From: an uncultured Bacteroidales bacterium
GTDB taxonomy: Bacteria; Bacteroidota; Bacteroidia; Bacteroidales; UBA932
Assembly: GCA_900316955.1 (NCBI GenBank)
Contig: ONEX01000011.1
Location: 62,001-126,000 of the forward strand
Direction: 5' to 3'
DNA length: 64,000 bases
Shown: in pieces, positions 42,226 to 50,684 of the stretch
Position numbering within the stretch: the stretch's first letter is position 1
Layout of the letters: each line of letters begins with the position of its first letter
Translations under genes and position numbers: made by a program
The notes under the pieces: generated by a model
What the model was told of the DNA's origin: nothing
Seen by the model: only the letters and a program-made list of their open reading frames with translations
Database searches by the model: none

Positions 42226-44997
42226 ATGAGGCGAATTCTGTCCATATGGGTCTTGTTGTTTGTCGGCGTCACTTTGTCCGCGGCCGGTTTTCGCGTTCGC
42301 GGGCGCGTGACGGACGCGCAGGGGGAACCGCTCCCTGGCGCCGTCGTGCACCTGGACGAGAACTACCTGTGGGCCGTCACGGACGCCCAGGGCGGTTTCG
42401 TCCTGGCTTCCGTCGAGGCCGGCACCTACCGGATGGAAACCGAATGCCTGGGTTTCGCGACGGACGTGCGGACGCTCCGCGTGAGCAAGGCGGTCGATGA
42501 CCTGGTCATCGTCCTGCAGGAGCAGACATTGGCCTTGAACGAGGTCGTAGTAACGGCCGAACAGTCCAAGGAGAACCTGAATACCACCCGCCGGATCGAA
42601 CGGACGGCCCTGGAGCATCTCCAGGTGTCCGGCCTTTCCAACATCGCGGCCCTGATGCCCGGCGGCAAGACCGTCAATCCGGACCTGACGGCCGCGACGG
42701 AGCTGACCGTCCGCGGGGGCGGGTCCGCCGCCGGCAACGCCGCCTTCGGCACGGCGGTGGAGGTGAACGGCGTCCGCCTGGGCGACAACGCCGCGTTCGG
42801 CGGCCTCGCCGGCGTGGACACGCGCAGCCTCCAGGTGGAGAACATCGAGTCCGTGGAGGTCGTTTCCGGCGTCCCTTCGGCGGAATACGGCGACCTCGGC
42901 AGCGGCATGGTGCGGGTGACCACCCGCAAGGGCCGCACGCCCGTCCAGGCCACGTTTTCGGTCAATCCCCGCACCTACGACGTCTCGGTTTCCAAGGGCG
43001 TCGCCGTGGGGGAGGGCGTCCTGAACGTGAGCGGCCAATGGACCCGCGCCACGCAGAAGCTTACCTCGCCCTATACCTCCTACACCCGCCGCGGCCTCAC
43101 GATGGAATACAGCCGGACCTTTGCCCGCGTGCTGCGGCTGGAGGCCGGCGTGACGGGCAATCTCGGCGGCATGGACAGCAAGGACGACCCCGACGCCTTC
43201 TCCGAGGAGTTCGCGAAGGCCCATGACAACCTCCTGACCCCGCACGCGAAGCTTACCTGGATGCTCAACCGCTCCTGGATCACGAACCTGAGCCTGGAAG
43301 GGTCGGTCTATTACCACGACAACCGGACGCACGAACACCTGTACAACTCCTACGGCTCTTCGCAGCCGGCGGTCCATGCGGAGGAGCAGGGCTATTTCCT
43401 GGCCACGGCCCTCCCGCCCACCTTCTATGCGGACCGCATCACCGACTCCCGCGAACTCGACTACGCCGCGTCGCTCAAGTATGACTGGCTGCACCATTTC
43501 GGCGCCGTGAAAAGCGTGCTGAAGGCCGGTGTGCAATGGAAGGCGGACGGCAACGTGGGCGCCGGCGAGTACTACGAGAACCCGGACCTGGCGGCGAACG
43601 GTTACCGCCCGCGGCCGTACACGGACTACCCGTACATGCACAATCTCGCCGTCTATGTGGAGGAGAAACTCTCCTGGAAGGGCCTCGAAGGAAGCTTCGG
43701 CCTGCGGGGAGAAAGGACCTTCATCGAGGGGACGCAGTACAAGAATCTCCAGACGCTGTCACCCCGCCTGAACCTCCGCTGGCACGTGACGGACCAGCTG
43801 TCGGTCCGCGGCGGCTGGGGCGTCACCCGGAAGCTTCCGGGCTTCTACATCCTGTTCCCCCGGCAGGAGTACCGCGACATCCAGACCTTCGGCTTCTCGC
43901 ACGGCTCCGGCGCCTCGTATATCTACTACACCATCCCCTACACGATGGCCTACAATCCGGACCTGCGCTGGCAGTCCAACCGGAATGCGGAGGTGGGCGT
44001 GGACTATGAGCGCGGCGGCTGGAAGTTCTCCCTCGCCGGCTTCCGAAACGTGACGAAGGACCCGTACGAGCTCGTGAACCGATACGTCCCGTTCTCGTAC
44101 AACGCTCTGCAGGTCCCGACCGGCTTTGTGATGCCTTCCAACCCCGAAATGGTCGTTGACCACCAAACCGGTGACGTTTACCTCCGAGATAACCGGGACG
44201 AATACTTCATGCCGATGGACCTTCGCGTGGCCGACAGGACCTTCGTCGGCAACCGGATGCAGCGCGGCGGGGCGGATATCGTCCGCGCCGGCCTCGAGTT
44301 CACGGCGGACTTCCCGGAGATCGCCGTCCTGCGGACGCACCTCCGCCTGGACGCCGCCTATACGCACACCGAGACCCTGGACGAGAACGAAGCGGCCTAC
44401 TACCAGGCGGGCTGGTCGCATACCGAACTGCCCGGCCGCTCCTACCAGTACGCGGGCATCTACGCCGGCGGAACGTCCCTCGCCAACGGCCGCAAGACCG
44501 ACTGGCTGGACGCGAACCTGACGGCCATCACCCACATCCCGGAAGTCCGGCTCATCGTCACCTGCCGCGTGGAAGCCACGCTTCTGCGCAACGCGCGGAA
44601 CGTCTCCACCCACGCGTTCACCGTCTCCGGAAACAGCCTTGCGCCCACCGGCGGCGACATCTACGCCGGCAACAGCTACACGGCCGTCTATCCGGTCGCT
44701 TACATCGACCTGGACGGCGCGCGGCACGCCTGGACGGACGCATCGGCCGGTGACCCGGCCCTCCAGCGGCTCATCCTCCGCTCCGGGAACATCTACACGT
44801 TCGCCAGGGACGGCTATGACCCGTACCTGAGCGCGAACCTGAGCCTCACGAAGGAAATCGGCGACCACGTGTCCCTGTCCTTCTTCGCCAACAATTTCAC
44901 GAACGCCCGTCCGTACCGGAAGAGCTGGGCCACCGGCGTCAGCGCGATCTTCACGCCGGCCTTCTACTACGGACTTACCTGCCGGATCAAGCTATGA
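42226..44997 (+). CDS. TonB-dependent outer-membrane receptor
   Basis: A 923-residue receptor. After the signal peptide comes a carboxypeptidase-regulatory-like domain ('FRVRGRVTDAQGEPLPGAVVHLDENYLWAVTDAQGGFVL'). The plug follows ('NIAALMPGGKTVNPDLTAATELTVRGGGSAAGNAAFGTAVEVNGVRL', 'NIESVEVVSGVPSAEYGDLGSGMVRVTTRKG') and then a barrel ending 'AFYYGLTCRIKL'. It is the first gene of an operon with a DUF4876-type lipoprotein (4-base ATGA overlap) and two beta-barrel proteins. The substrate is not evident; it lacks a SusD partner. Confidence 0.9.
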   Translation: MRRILSIWVLLFVGVTLSAAGFRVRGRVTDAQGEPLPGAVVHLDENYLWAVTDAQGGFVLASVEAGTYRMETECLGFATDVRTLRVSKAVDDLVIVLQEQTLALNEVVVTAEQSKENLNTTRRIERTALEHLQVSGLSNIAALMPGGKTVNPDLTAATELTVRGGGSAAGNAAFGTAVEVNGVRLGDNAAFGGLAGVDTRSLQVENIESVEVVSGVPSAEYGDLGSGMVRVTTRKGRTPVQATFSVNPRTYDVSVSKGVAVGEGVLNVSGQWTRATQKLTSPYTSYTRRGLTMEYSRTFARVLRLEAGVTGNLGGMDSKDDPDAFSEEFAKAHDNLLTPHAKLTWMLNRSWITNLSLEGSVYYHDNRTHEHLYNSYGSSQPAVHAEEQGYFLATALPPTFYADRITDSRELDYAASLKYDWLHHFGAVKSVLKAGVQWKADGNVGAGEYYENPDLAANGYRPRPYTDYPYMHNLAVYVEEKLSWKGLEGSFGLRGERTFIEGTQYKNLQTLSPRLNLRWHVTDQLSVRGGWGVTRKLPGFYILFPRQEYRDIQTFGFSHGSGASYIYYTIPYTMAYNPDLRWQSNRNAEVGVDYERGGWKFSLAGFRNVTKDPYELVNRYVPFSYNALQVPTGFVMPSNPEMVVDHQTGDVYLRDNRDEYFMPMDLRVADRTFVGNRMQRGGADIVRAGLEFTADFPEIAVLRTHLRLDAAYTHTETLDENEAAYYQAGWSHTELPGRSYQYAGIYAGGTSLANGRKTDWLDANLTAITHIPEVRLIVTCRVEATLLRNARNVSTHAFTVSGNSLAPTGGDIYAGNSYTAVYPVAYIDLDGARHAWTDASAGDPALQRLILRSGNIYTFARDGYDPYLSANLSLTKEIGDHVSLSFFANNFTNARPYRKSWATGVSAIFTPAFYYGLTCRIKL

Positions 44998-46208
44998 AAC
45001 GGTTCTTTCTCATAGGATTGGCCTTGCTCGTGGCGGCCTGCGTCGAGGACTACAAGAGTCCCTGGCCGGACGCCTTGCAGCTGCTGTCGGTGAATGCCGT
45101 CTATCCGGCCGGCTATGCGCACGCGGTGCACGAGGGCGCGGTCATCCGCATCGAAGAGATCTCCTCCGGCACCGTCTATGTCGCCAGGACGGACCGCCGC
45201 GGCCTGGCGGAAATCTCGGTCCCCCCGGGCATCTACCGCATCACCTGCAGCGACCGCGCCGGGAAGGACCTGTTCAACGGCGCGGCGGACAAGGTGGTGG
45301 TCACGGAACGGCGCATCGTGGACCTCCAGCTGTCGCATTCCACGGCCGGCGGCCTCGTGGTCAAGGAAATCTACTGCGGCGGCTGCAGCAAGGCCCCGCA
45401 GGAAGGCACCTACCAGAGCGACCAGTACTTCATCATCCACAACAACGACTTCGAGACGGCGTACCTGGACAGCCTCTGTTTCGGCACCCTGTCGCCGTAC
45501 AACAGCACTTCGGTCAACAACTGGACGGAGCGCGACCCGGTGACGGGGGAGACCGTCTTCCCGGATTTCGCGCCGGTCGTGACCGTGGTCTGGCAGCTGC
45601 CCGGAAGCGGGAAGGACTTCCCGCTGGCCCCGGGCGCCGATGCCGTCGTGGCCCTCCGCGGCGCCATCGACCATACCCTCCAGTACCCCCTGTCCGTGAA
45701 CCTGAACCGGCCGGACCTGTTCGCCTGCTACAATCCCACCTATTTCCCGAACCCGACCTACCATCCGGCGCCGGGGGACCAGGTGAAGCCCGAACGCTAT
45801 GCGCAGGTGGTCATCAAGACCGGCCAGTCCAACGCCAACACCTTCTCCATCTCCTCGCCCACGGTCGTCCTGTTCCGGACGCCGATGCCGGCCGGGGAAT
45901 ACGTCCTGCAGCCCGATGTGGTCCGGGTCACGCCCGGCAACAGCGCGGACCGCGTGGTCGTGGTCCCGTACGAGTGGATCGTGGACGCGGTGGAGGTGTT
46001 CGACGGCCGGTCCTCCAGCAACGGGAAGCGGGTCGCCCCGGCCGCCGATGCGGGATTCGTCCTCCAGAGCGATATCTTCAAGGGGCACACCCTCCGCCGG
46101 AAGGTGGACGAGAAGGTCTCGGCGGAGAACGGGTACGAAGTCCTCGTGGACACGAACAATTCAAGCAATGACTTCTATGAGAGCGAGATACAGAGCCTGC
46201 ATCCTTAG
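44994..46208 (+). CDS. DUF4876-type outer-membrane lipoprotein
   Basis: A 404-residue lipoprotein (lipobox LVAAC). N-terminal 'VNAVYPAGYAHAVHEGAVIRIEEISSGTVYVARTDRRGLAEISVPPGIYRI' is a carboxypeptidase-like beta-sandwich. The following 'LVVKEIYCGGCSKAPQEGTYQSDQYFIIHNNDFETAYLDSLCFGTLSP' is the pattern I associate with DUF4876. The genes before and after overlap it by 4 and about 32 bases, so expression is tightly coupled. It is presumably the surface partner of the TonB receptor. Confidence 0.7.
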   Translation: MKRFFLIGLALLVAACVEDYKSPWPDALQLLSVNAVYPAGYAHAVHEGAVIRIEEISSGTVYVARTDRRGLAEISVPPGIYRITCSDRAGKDLFNGAADKVVVTERRIVDLQLSHSTAGGLVVKEIYCGGCSKAPQEGTYQSDQYFIIHNNDFETAYLDSLCFGTLSPYNSTSVNNWTERDPVTGETVFPDFAPVVTVVWQLPGSGKDFPLAPGADAVVALRGAIDHTLQYPLSVNLNRPDLFACYNPTYFPNPTYHPAPGDQVKPERYAQVVIKTGQSNANTFSISSPTVVLFRTPMPAGEYVLQPDVVRVTPGNSADRVVVVPYEWIVDAVEVFDGRSSSNGKRVAPAADAGFVLQSDIFKGHTLRRKVDEKVSAENGYEVLVDTNNSSNDFYESEIQSLHP

Positions 46209-47652
46209 CCTGCTGCTGGTGCCGCTGGCCCTTCAGGGCCAGGACATCGGCCTGCTGCGGCTGGACCCGGTGACGGGCAGCCGGGGCAAGGCCGGCATGT
46301 ACGGCGGCTACGAGGCGGGCGGCTACCATCCCGCTTTCGCCCCGGCCTCGCTCTGGAAAGCCGGCGCCTCGGCGCAGGGTACCCGTCACGGGGAAACCAC
46401 CTCCTTCACGGGCTCCTTCTCCTTCGAGCAGGTCGACGGGAAAGAGCAGCTCACGTCGATGTTCCTGGAACCGGGTTACTTCCCGGTCGATGTGCTCGAA
46501 TTCACCCCCGGCGACAAGACGCGCCAGACCTACAAGCTCGGCGGCGGCTTCGCCACCACGTTCGCGGAGGAGTTCGCTTTCGGTGTCAAGGCCGATTATA
46601 CCGCCGCCAACTACGCCAAGCGCAAGGATATCCGCCATACGACCTACGGGATGGACCTGGAGGTGGAGCCCACCTTCGCTGTCATCGGGGACAATGGCAT
46701 CGGGCTCTCCGCCGCCTACATCTTCCGCAAGCGGACGGAAACGATTGACGCCGAGCAGGTAGGCGCCGCGACGGACCAGTCCTATTTCGCGTTCCTGGAC
46801 AAAGGGATGCGGTATGGCACCTACCAGGTGTGGGACGGCGACGGCATCCACCTGGACGAGGCCGGCGTGGGGGTGTTTCCCGTGAAGGAATTCTCCCACG
46901 GATTCGCCTACGCCATGGAAGCGCCCTTGTTCTCGACCGGAATGAGCGTGCTGTGGAAGCACGGCTCCGTGGGCGAGAAGGGATACGACTGGTTCCGGTA
47001 TCCGGGCTTTTCCTGGAAGGTCTTCCTGGAAGGTCGATTCCAGGGCGGACATTCCCTCCGGGTGGACTTGGACCTGCAGAACGACCAGCTGGAGGAATCC
47101 GTGCTGGACAAGGTCAGCGCGGGCGGCATCACGACGCCGGCCGTATATGCCTGGAACGCCGTTTCCGACCGGGCCTGGGCGAGCGTGGACCTGACCTATG
47201 CCGTCCGGTTCCGAAACGGGCCTCTCAAGCGCCTGCAGGCCGTCTTGCACGGCGGTCTGTGGGAGGAGAAATCCTACCTGATGTATCCTTACGAGGACCA
47301 GACGCAGCGCTACAACGGTATGGCCACCCTCGTCGCGGCCTTCGGCTTCGGCCCCGTGGACCTGAACCTGCGGGTGAACGGCGGCGCCGGCGCCTGGAAG
47401 GACCGGGGCCTGACCGGCGGCACGGACGCGGTCGACTCCGTCCCCTTCCGCCTGACCCCCGACTGGCTGCGGAAGATGGAGTATTTCTCCACGACGAAGG
47501 CCGGCGCGGGGTTGACTATGACCTATCACCTGCGGTCCGTCCAGGGCCTTTCCCTCCAGGCGGAGGGAACCTGGCTCCACGGCTTCGGCATCGACCTCCT
47601 CCCGGGGGCCGACCGCTGGAGCTCGACGATGCGGATCGGTTATGACTTTTGA
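46177..47652 (+). CDS. Outer-membrane beta-barrel protein, DUF6850-like (copy 1)
   Basis: A 491-residue protein starting MRARYRACILSLLLVPLALQ (signal peptide), then 'DIGLLRLDPVTGSRGKAGMYGGYEAGGYHPAFAPA'. It consists of alternating amphipathic strands and ends in an aromatic residue ('MRIGYDF'), as outer-membrane barrels do. It resembles proteins annotated as DUF6850 beta-barrels in DUF4876 loci. The ATG at 46177 was preferred to one three codons earlier for the better signal peptide; both overlap the previous gene. It is homologous to the next gene. Confidence 0.65.
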   Translation: MRARYRACILSLLLVPLALQGQDIGLLRLDPVTGSRGKAGMYGGYEAGGYHPAFAPASLWKAGASAQGTRHGETTSFTGSFSFEQVDGKEQLTSMFLEPGYFPVDVLEFTPGDKTRQTYKLGGGFATTFAEEFAFGVKADYTAANYAKRKDIRHTTYGMDLEVEPTFAVIGDNGIGLSAAYIFRKRTETIDAEQVGAATDQSYFAFLDKGMRYGTYQVWDGDGIHLDEAGVGVFPVKEFSHGFAYAMEAPLFSTGMSVLWKHGSVGEKGYDWFRYPGFSWKVFLEGRFQGGHSLRVDLDLQNDQLEESVLDKVSAGGITTPAVYAWNAVSDRAWASVDLTYAVRFRNGPLKRLQAVLHGGLWEEKSYLMYPYEDQTQRYNGMATLVAAFGFGPVDLNLRVNGGAGAWKDRGLTGGTDAVDSVPFRLTPDWLRKMEYFSTTKAGAGLTMTYHLRSVQGLSLQAEGTWLHGFGIDLLPGADRWSSTMRIGYDF

Positions 47653-47672
47653 CAGATAACGCTTTATAAGCC

Positions 47673-49067
47673 ATGAAAAGACTTCTCAGATTCGTAGGAA
47701 TCTTGCTCTTCCTGCTTCCCCCGGCCCTCGCAAAGGGCCAGGACACGGGTCAGCTCCGCATGAAAAAAGACTTGCCCCCCGAGAATGACATCGCCCTCTG
47801 GGGCGGGGTGGAGGAAGGACGCTTCAAGCCGACGCAGGCCGCCGTGTTCCAATGGTCGGCCGGCGCGGATGCGAGCGTCGCCCGCCACGGGATCCATACC
47901 TCCTGGACGGGAGCCATCTCCCTGGGGCAGACCATGGGCAAACACGCCGGTTCGTCCTCCTTGTTCCTGGAACCGGAGTACTTCCCGCTGGACCTGGTGG
48001 ACCAGGCGGCAGGGATGACCTCCCGGCAGACCGGCCGGGTGGAGATCGGCCTGCTGAGCGACCTCTCGGACCTGTGGGCGGCCGGTTTCAAGGCTTCCGT
48101 CCAGGCAGCCAACGAGACGAAGAAGGTGGCGCTCCGCCCGACGACCTTCGGCCTGGATGCGCAGTTCGAGCCCACGCTCACTTTCGTGGTGGACGACGAT
48201 GCCTGCTTTGTCTCGTCTTACCTCGTCCGCCTTCGGACGGAGCGTGTGAAGATGGGCCAGCCCGGAGAAGGCGTTACGCCGGTCTTCCTGGACGAGGGCA
48301 TGCGCTACGGCCTGTACGAGCCCGGTCTGGACCTTTTCCCCGTCATGGAACTCACCCACGGTTTCTACGAGCGGTATCTCAGTCCCGGCGTTTCGGGCGG
48401 GTTCGGGATTACCTGGAAGCGCGGTCGGGCGGGAGGCTCGGATTACAGCCGGTTCAAATTTCCCGGCAGCACCCTGAAAGGCTTCTTCGAGGCGGAACGC
48501 GAGGGCTTTGAGATCGATCAGATTTACCGTGTGGCCTATCAGCGCGACCGGGACCAACTGCGGGAAGCCAACGAAGGCGGTTATACCACGCGGTCGAACC
48601 GCGTGACGCGGAATGCGACGTTCGGTTTCGCGCTCCGTCCCCACGAGGGCGTCCTGAAGCGCGTCGGCATCGACCTGGACGGGAACCTGTGGGACCACCG
48701 CGGTTTCGTCTCCACCCAGGACAAGACGCGGATGCTCGGCGGCATGGCGACGGCCTATGCCTCCCTGGCCTTCGGGCGGGTCGACCTGGACGTCCGCGTC
48801 TCGGGCGGCGGCGGAAGATGGATGGACAGCGGTCATACGTACGGACCGAACGACGAGTCCGTCCGGCTGGCGGAAGACTGGGCGCGGAACATGGATTACC
48901 GTATGCTTCCCCGCGTGGGAGGCGGCGGAACCGTCACCTACCGGGCCGCCTTCCTGGAGGGACTTTCCATCCAGCTTTGCGGCGACCTGACGCACGCCTT
49001 CAAGATGGTCCATCTGGGCGGTAAGAACCGGGAAACCGCGACCCTCCGGGTCGGCTATCATTTTTGA
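47673..49067 (+). CDS. Outer-membrane beta-barrel protein, DUF6850-like (copy 2)
   Basis: A 464-residue paralogue of the preceding protein. The two share the start 'GLLRL/GQLRM', the blocks 'LFLEPEYFPLDLVD' / 'MFLEPGYFPVDVLE', 'FLDEGMRYGLYEP' / 'FLDKGMRYGTYQV', 'MELTHGFYERYLSPG' / 'KEFSHGFAYAMEAP', and the C-terminal 'TLRVGYHF' / 'MRIGYDF'. The signal peptide ends LAKGQ. The gene follows copy 1 after 20 bp, consistent with tandem duplication and divergence. Function is unknown; a structural or accessory role for the TonB receptor is inferred. Confidence 0.65.
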   Translation: MKRLLRFVGILLFLLPPALAKGQDTGQLRMKKDLPPENDIALWGGVEEGRFKPTQAAVFQWSAGADASVARHGIHTSWTGAISLGQTMGKHAGSSSLFLEPEYFPLDLVDQAAGMTSRQTGRVEIGLLSDLSDLWAAGFKASVQAANETKKVALRPTTFGLDAQFEPTLTFVVDDDACFVSSYLVRLRTERVKMGQPGEGVTPVFLDEGMRYGLYEPGLDLFPVMELTHGFYERYLSPGVSGGFGITWKRGRAGGSDYSRFKFPGSTLKGFFEAEREGFEIDQIYRVAYQRDRDQLREANEGGYTTRSNRVTRNATFGFALRPHEGVLKRVGIDLDGNLWDHRGFVSTQDKTRMLGGMATAYASLAFGRVDLDVRVSGGGGRWMDSGHTYGPNDESVRLAEDWARNMDYRMLPRVGGGGTVTYRAAFLEGLSIQLCGDLTHAFKMVHLGGKNRETATLRVGYHF

Positions 49068-49088
49068 CAATCTTAACAAGTAGATACC

Positions 49089-50684
49089 ATGAAGAATGCT
49101 TTCTGGATGGCCGCCGCGGCCCTGCTGGCCCTGGCCGCCTGCAACAAGAATTCGAAGCCGGACACCCCGCCGGTCGATTTTTCCCAGTACAAGCTCCGCG
49201 TGGAGCCCGTGATCACCCGCGTGACCGAGACGAATTTCGAGAGCGGCGACGCGATCGGCCTGTCCGTCGCCAAGCCGTCCGGCGACTATGCCGCCAACGT
49301 GAAGCTGGCCTACGACGGAACCGCCTTCTCCGGCGACCTCAACTGGTATGAGGAAGGCGAGGTGACGAGCACCCTCAAGGCCTATTATCCGTACAAGGAA
49401 GGCGATGGGCTTCCCACGTCGTTCACGGTCCAGCACGACCAGTCCAAGGGAACGGCCGCTTCCGACTTCGTTTCGGCCGTCAAGGAGAACGTCCTTCCGA
49501 GCGCCAATGCGGTCCCGGTGGTGTTCAAGCACCGGCTGAGCCGCCTGGTCACCACGGTGAAGAACAATACCGGCGCCGACATCGAAAGTATCGTGTTCGA
49601 GGAGTTCGTCCCTCAGGCCCACATCGCCGCGGACCTGACGGCGACCGTCGTCGACGGCGCGAAATGGCAGCCGCTGACGCCTTTCTTCAAGGATGACAAG
49701 TACTATCTCATCGTCCCCGCCCAGACCGTGAAGCCGGTCGTGAAGGTGACCGCGGGCGGCAAGACGCTGACGCAGCAGCTCACTGAGGTCTCCCTGGAGC
49801 CCGGCAAGCAGTACAGCCTGTCGATGGTCGTGAACAAGGAGGAGATCAAGGTCGTCCTCGCGGGCGAGATCGAGAACTGGAACGACGGCGGCGAAATCGG
49901 CGGTGGCGGCACTTCCTTCACGGAGAACCTCGAGGAAGGCTATTTCACCTATGACGGCGTCAAGTACAACGTGGTCAAGATGAAGGACGGCAAGTGGTGG
50001 ATGGCCCAGAACCTGGCCTATCTGCCGGAAGGCTGCACCCCGGCCACCGACCTCACGGCCGTCACCGCGGGCATCTTCGCGCCGATCCAGGTCAATGCGG
50101 GCCAGACCGCGGCCGAATTCACCACGGACCCGGCGGTCGTGACCAGGAACGGCTACCTGTACCAGGCCGAGGTCGCCCTGGGCCTGAAGGTCGGCGACCT
50201 CATGTCCGTCGCGGACGCGCAGAAACTGGAAGCCGCGCAGGGCATCTGCCCGAAGGGCTGGCACATTCCGACGCTGCAGGACATCAAGGGCCTGGTCGGC
50301 AAGTGCGCCGGCGAGACGACGAATGCCGACGCTCCGTATTATAGCAACGGGGATGGTTTGATCAAGCTGCTGAACGCGGACGGCTTCAACATGGAGGCGG
50401 TGGGTGCCGTTTCCATCCAGGACAATACCAAGACCAGCGGCTCCTTCATGGGCTTTTTGTCCGCCTATAAGGACCGCCTCTCCTCCGGAATGTTCTGCGG
50501 TTCCACCTATGCCGGCGTCACCTACAACACCAGCGGCGACGAAGCCTCCGGCGTGAAGAACCTCCAGTTCTACGGCCTGATGCCGATGACCAACAAGGCT
50601 TCCGAGGACCTGTACACCTGCAACGGCACCAAGGTCAGCTACCGCATCGCCGCCCCGGTCCGTTGCGTGAGAAACGTCAACTGA
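49089..50684 (+). CDS. Fimbrillin-like / FISUMP-domain lipoprotein
   Basis: A 531-residue lipoprotein (lipobox ALAAC). Residues about 30-270 resemble the fimbrillin (Mfa-like) fold, ending in the typical 'GEIENWNDGGEIGGGG' linker. The C-terminal half has the 'major paralogous domain' signature: 'YNVVKMKDGKWWMAQNLAYLPE', 'YLYQAEVALG', 'GICPKGWHIPTLQDIKGL', ending 'PVRCVRNVN'. Such proteins are surface-exposed or pilus-tip components; binding specificity is unknown. It follows the second barrel gene by 21 bp and its stop overlaps the next ATG (TGATG). Confidence 0.8.
   Translation: MKNAFWMAAAALLALAACNKNSKPDTPPVDFSQYKLRVEPVITRVTETNFESGDAIGLSVAKPSGDYAANVKLAYDGTAFSGDLNWYEEGEVTSTLKAYYPYKEGDGLPTSFTVQHDQSKGTAASDFVSAVKENVLPSANAVPVVFKHRLSRLVTTVKNNTGADIESIVFEEFVPQAHIAADLTATVVDGAKWQPLTPFFKDDKYYLIVPAQTVKPVVKVTAGGKTLTQQLTEVSLEPGKQYSLSMVVNKEEIKVVLAGEIENWNDGGEIGGGGTSFTENLEEGYFTYDGVKYNVVKMKDGKWWMAQNLAYLPEGCTPATDLTAVTAGIFAPIQVNAGQTAAEFTTDPAVVTRNGYLYQAEVALGLKVGDLMSVADAQKLEAAQGICPKGWHIPTLQDIKGLVGKCAGETTNADAPYYSNGDGLIKLLNADGFNMEAVGAVSIQDNTKTSGSFMGFLSAYKDRLSSGMFCGSTYAGVTYNTSGDEASGVKNLQFYGLMPMTNKASEDLYTCNGTKVSYRIAAPVRCVRNVN

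Noticed and set aside
47664-50264. Antisense open frame of about 866 codons over the second barrel and FISUMP genes
   Set aside because: Spans two unrelated sense genes and has no family features; shadow frame.
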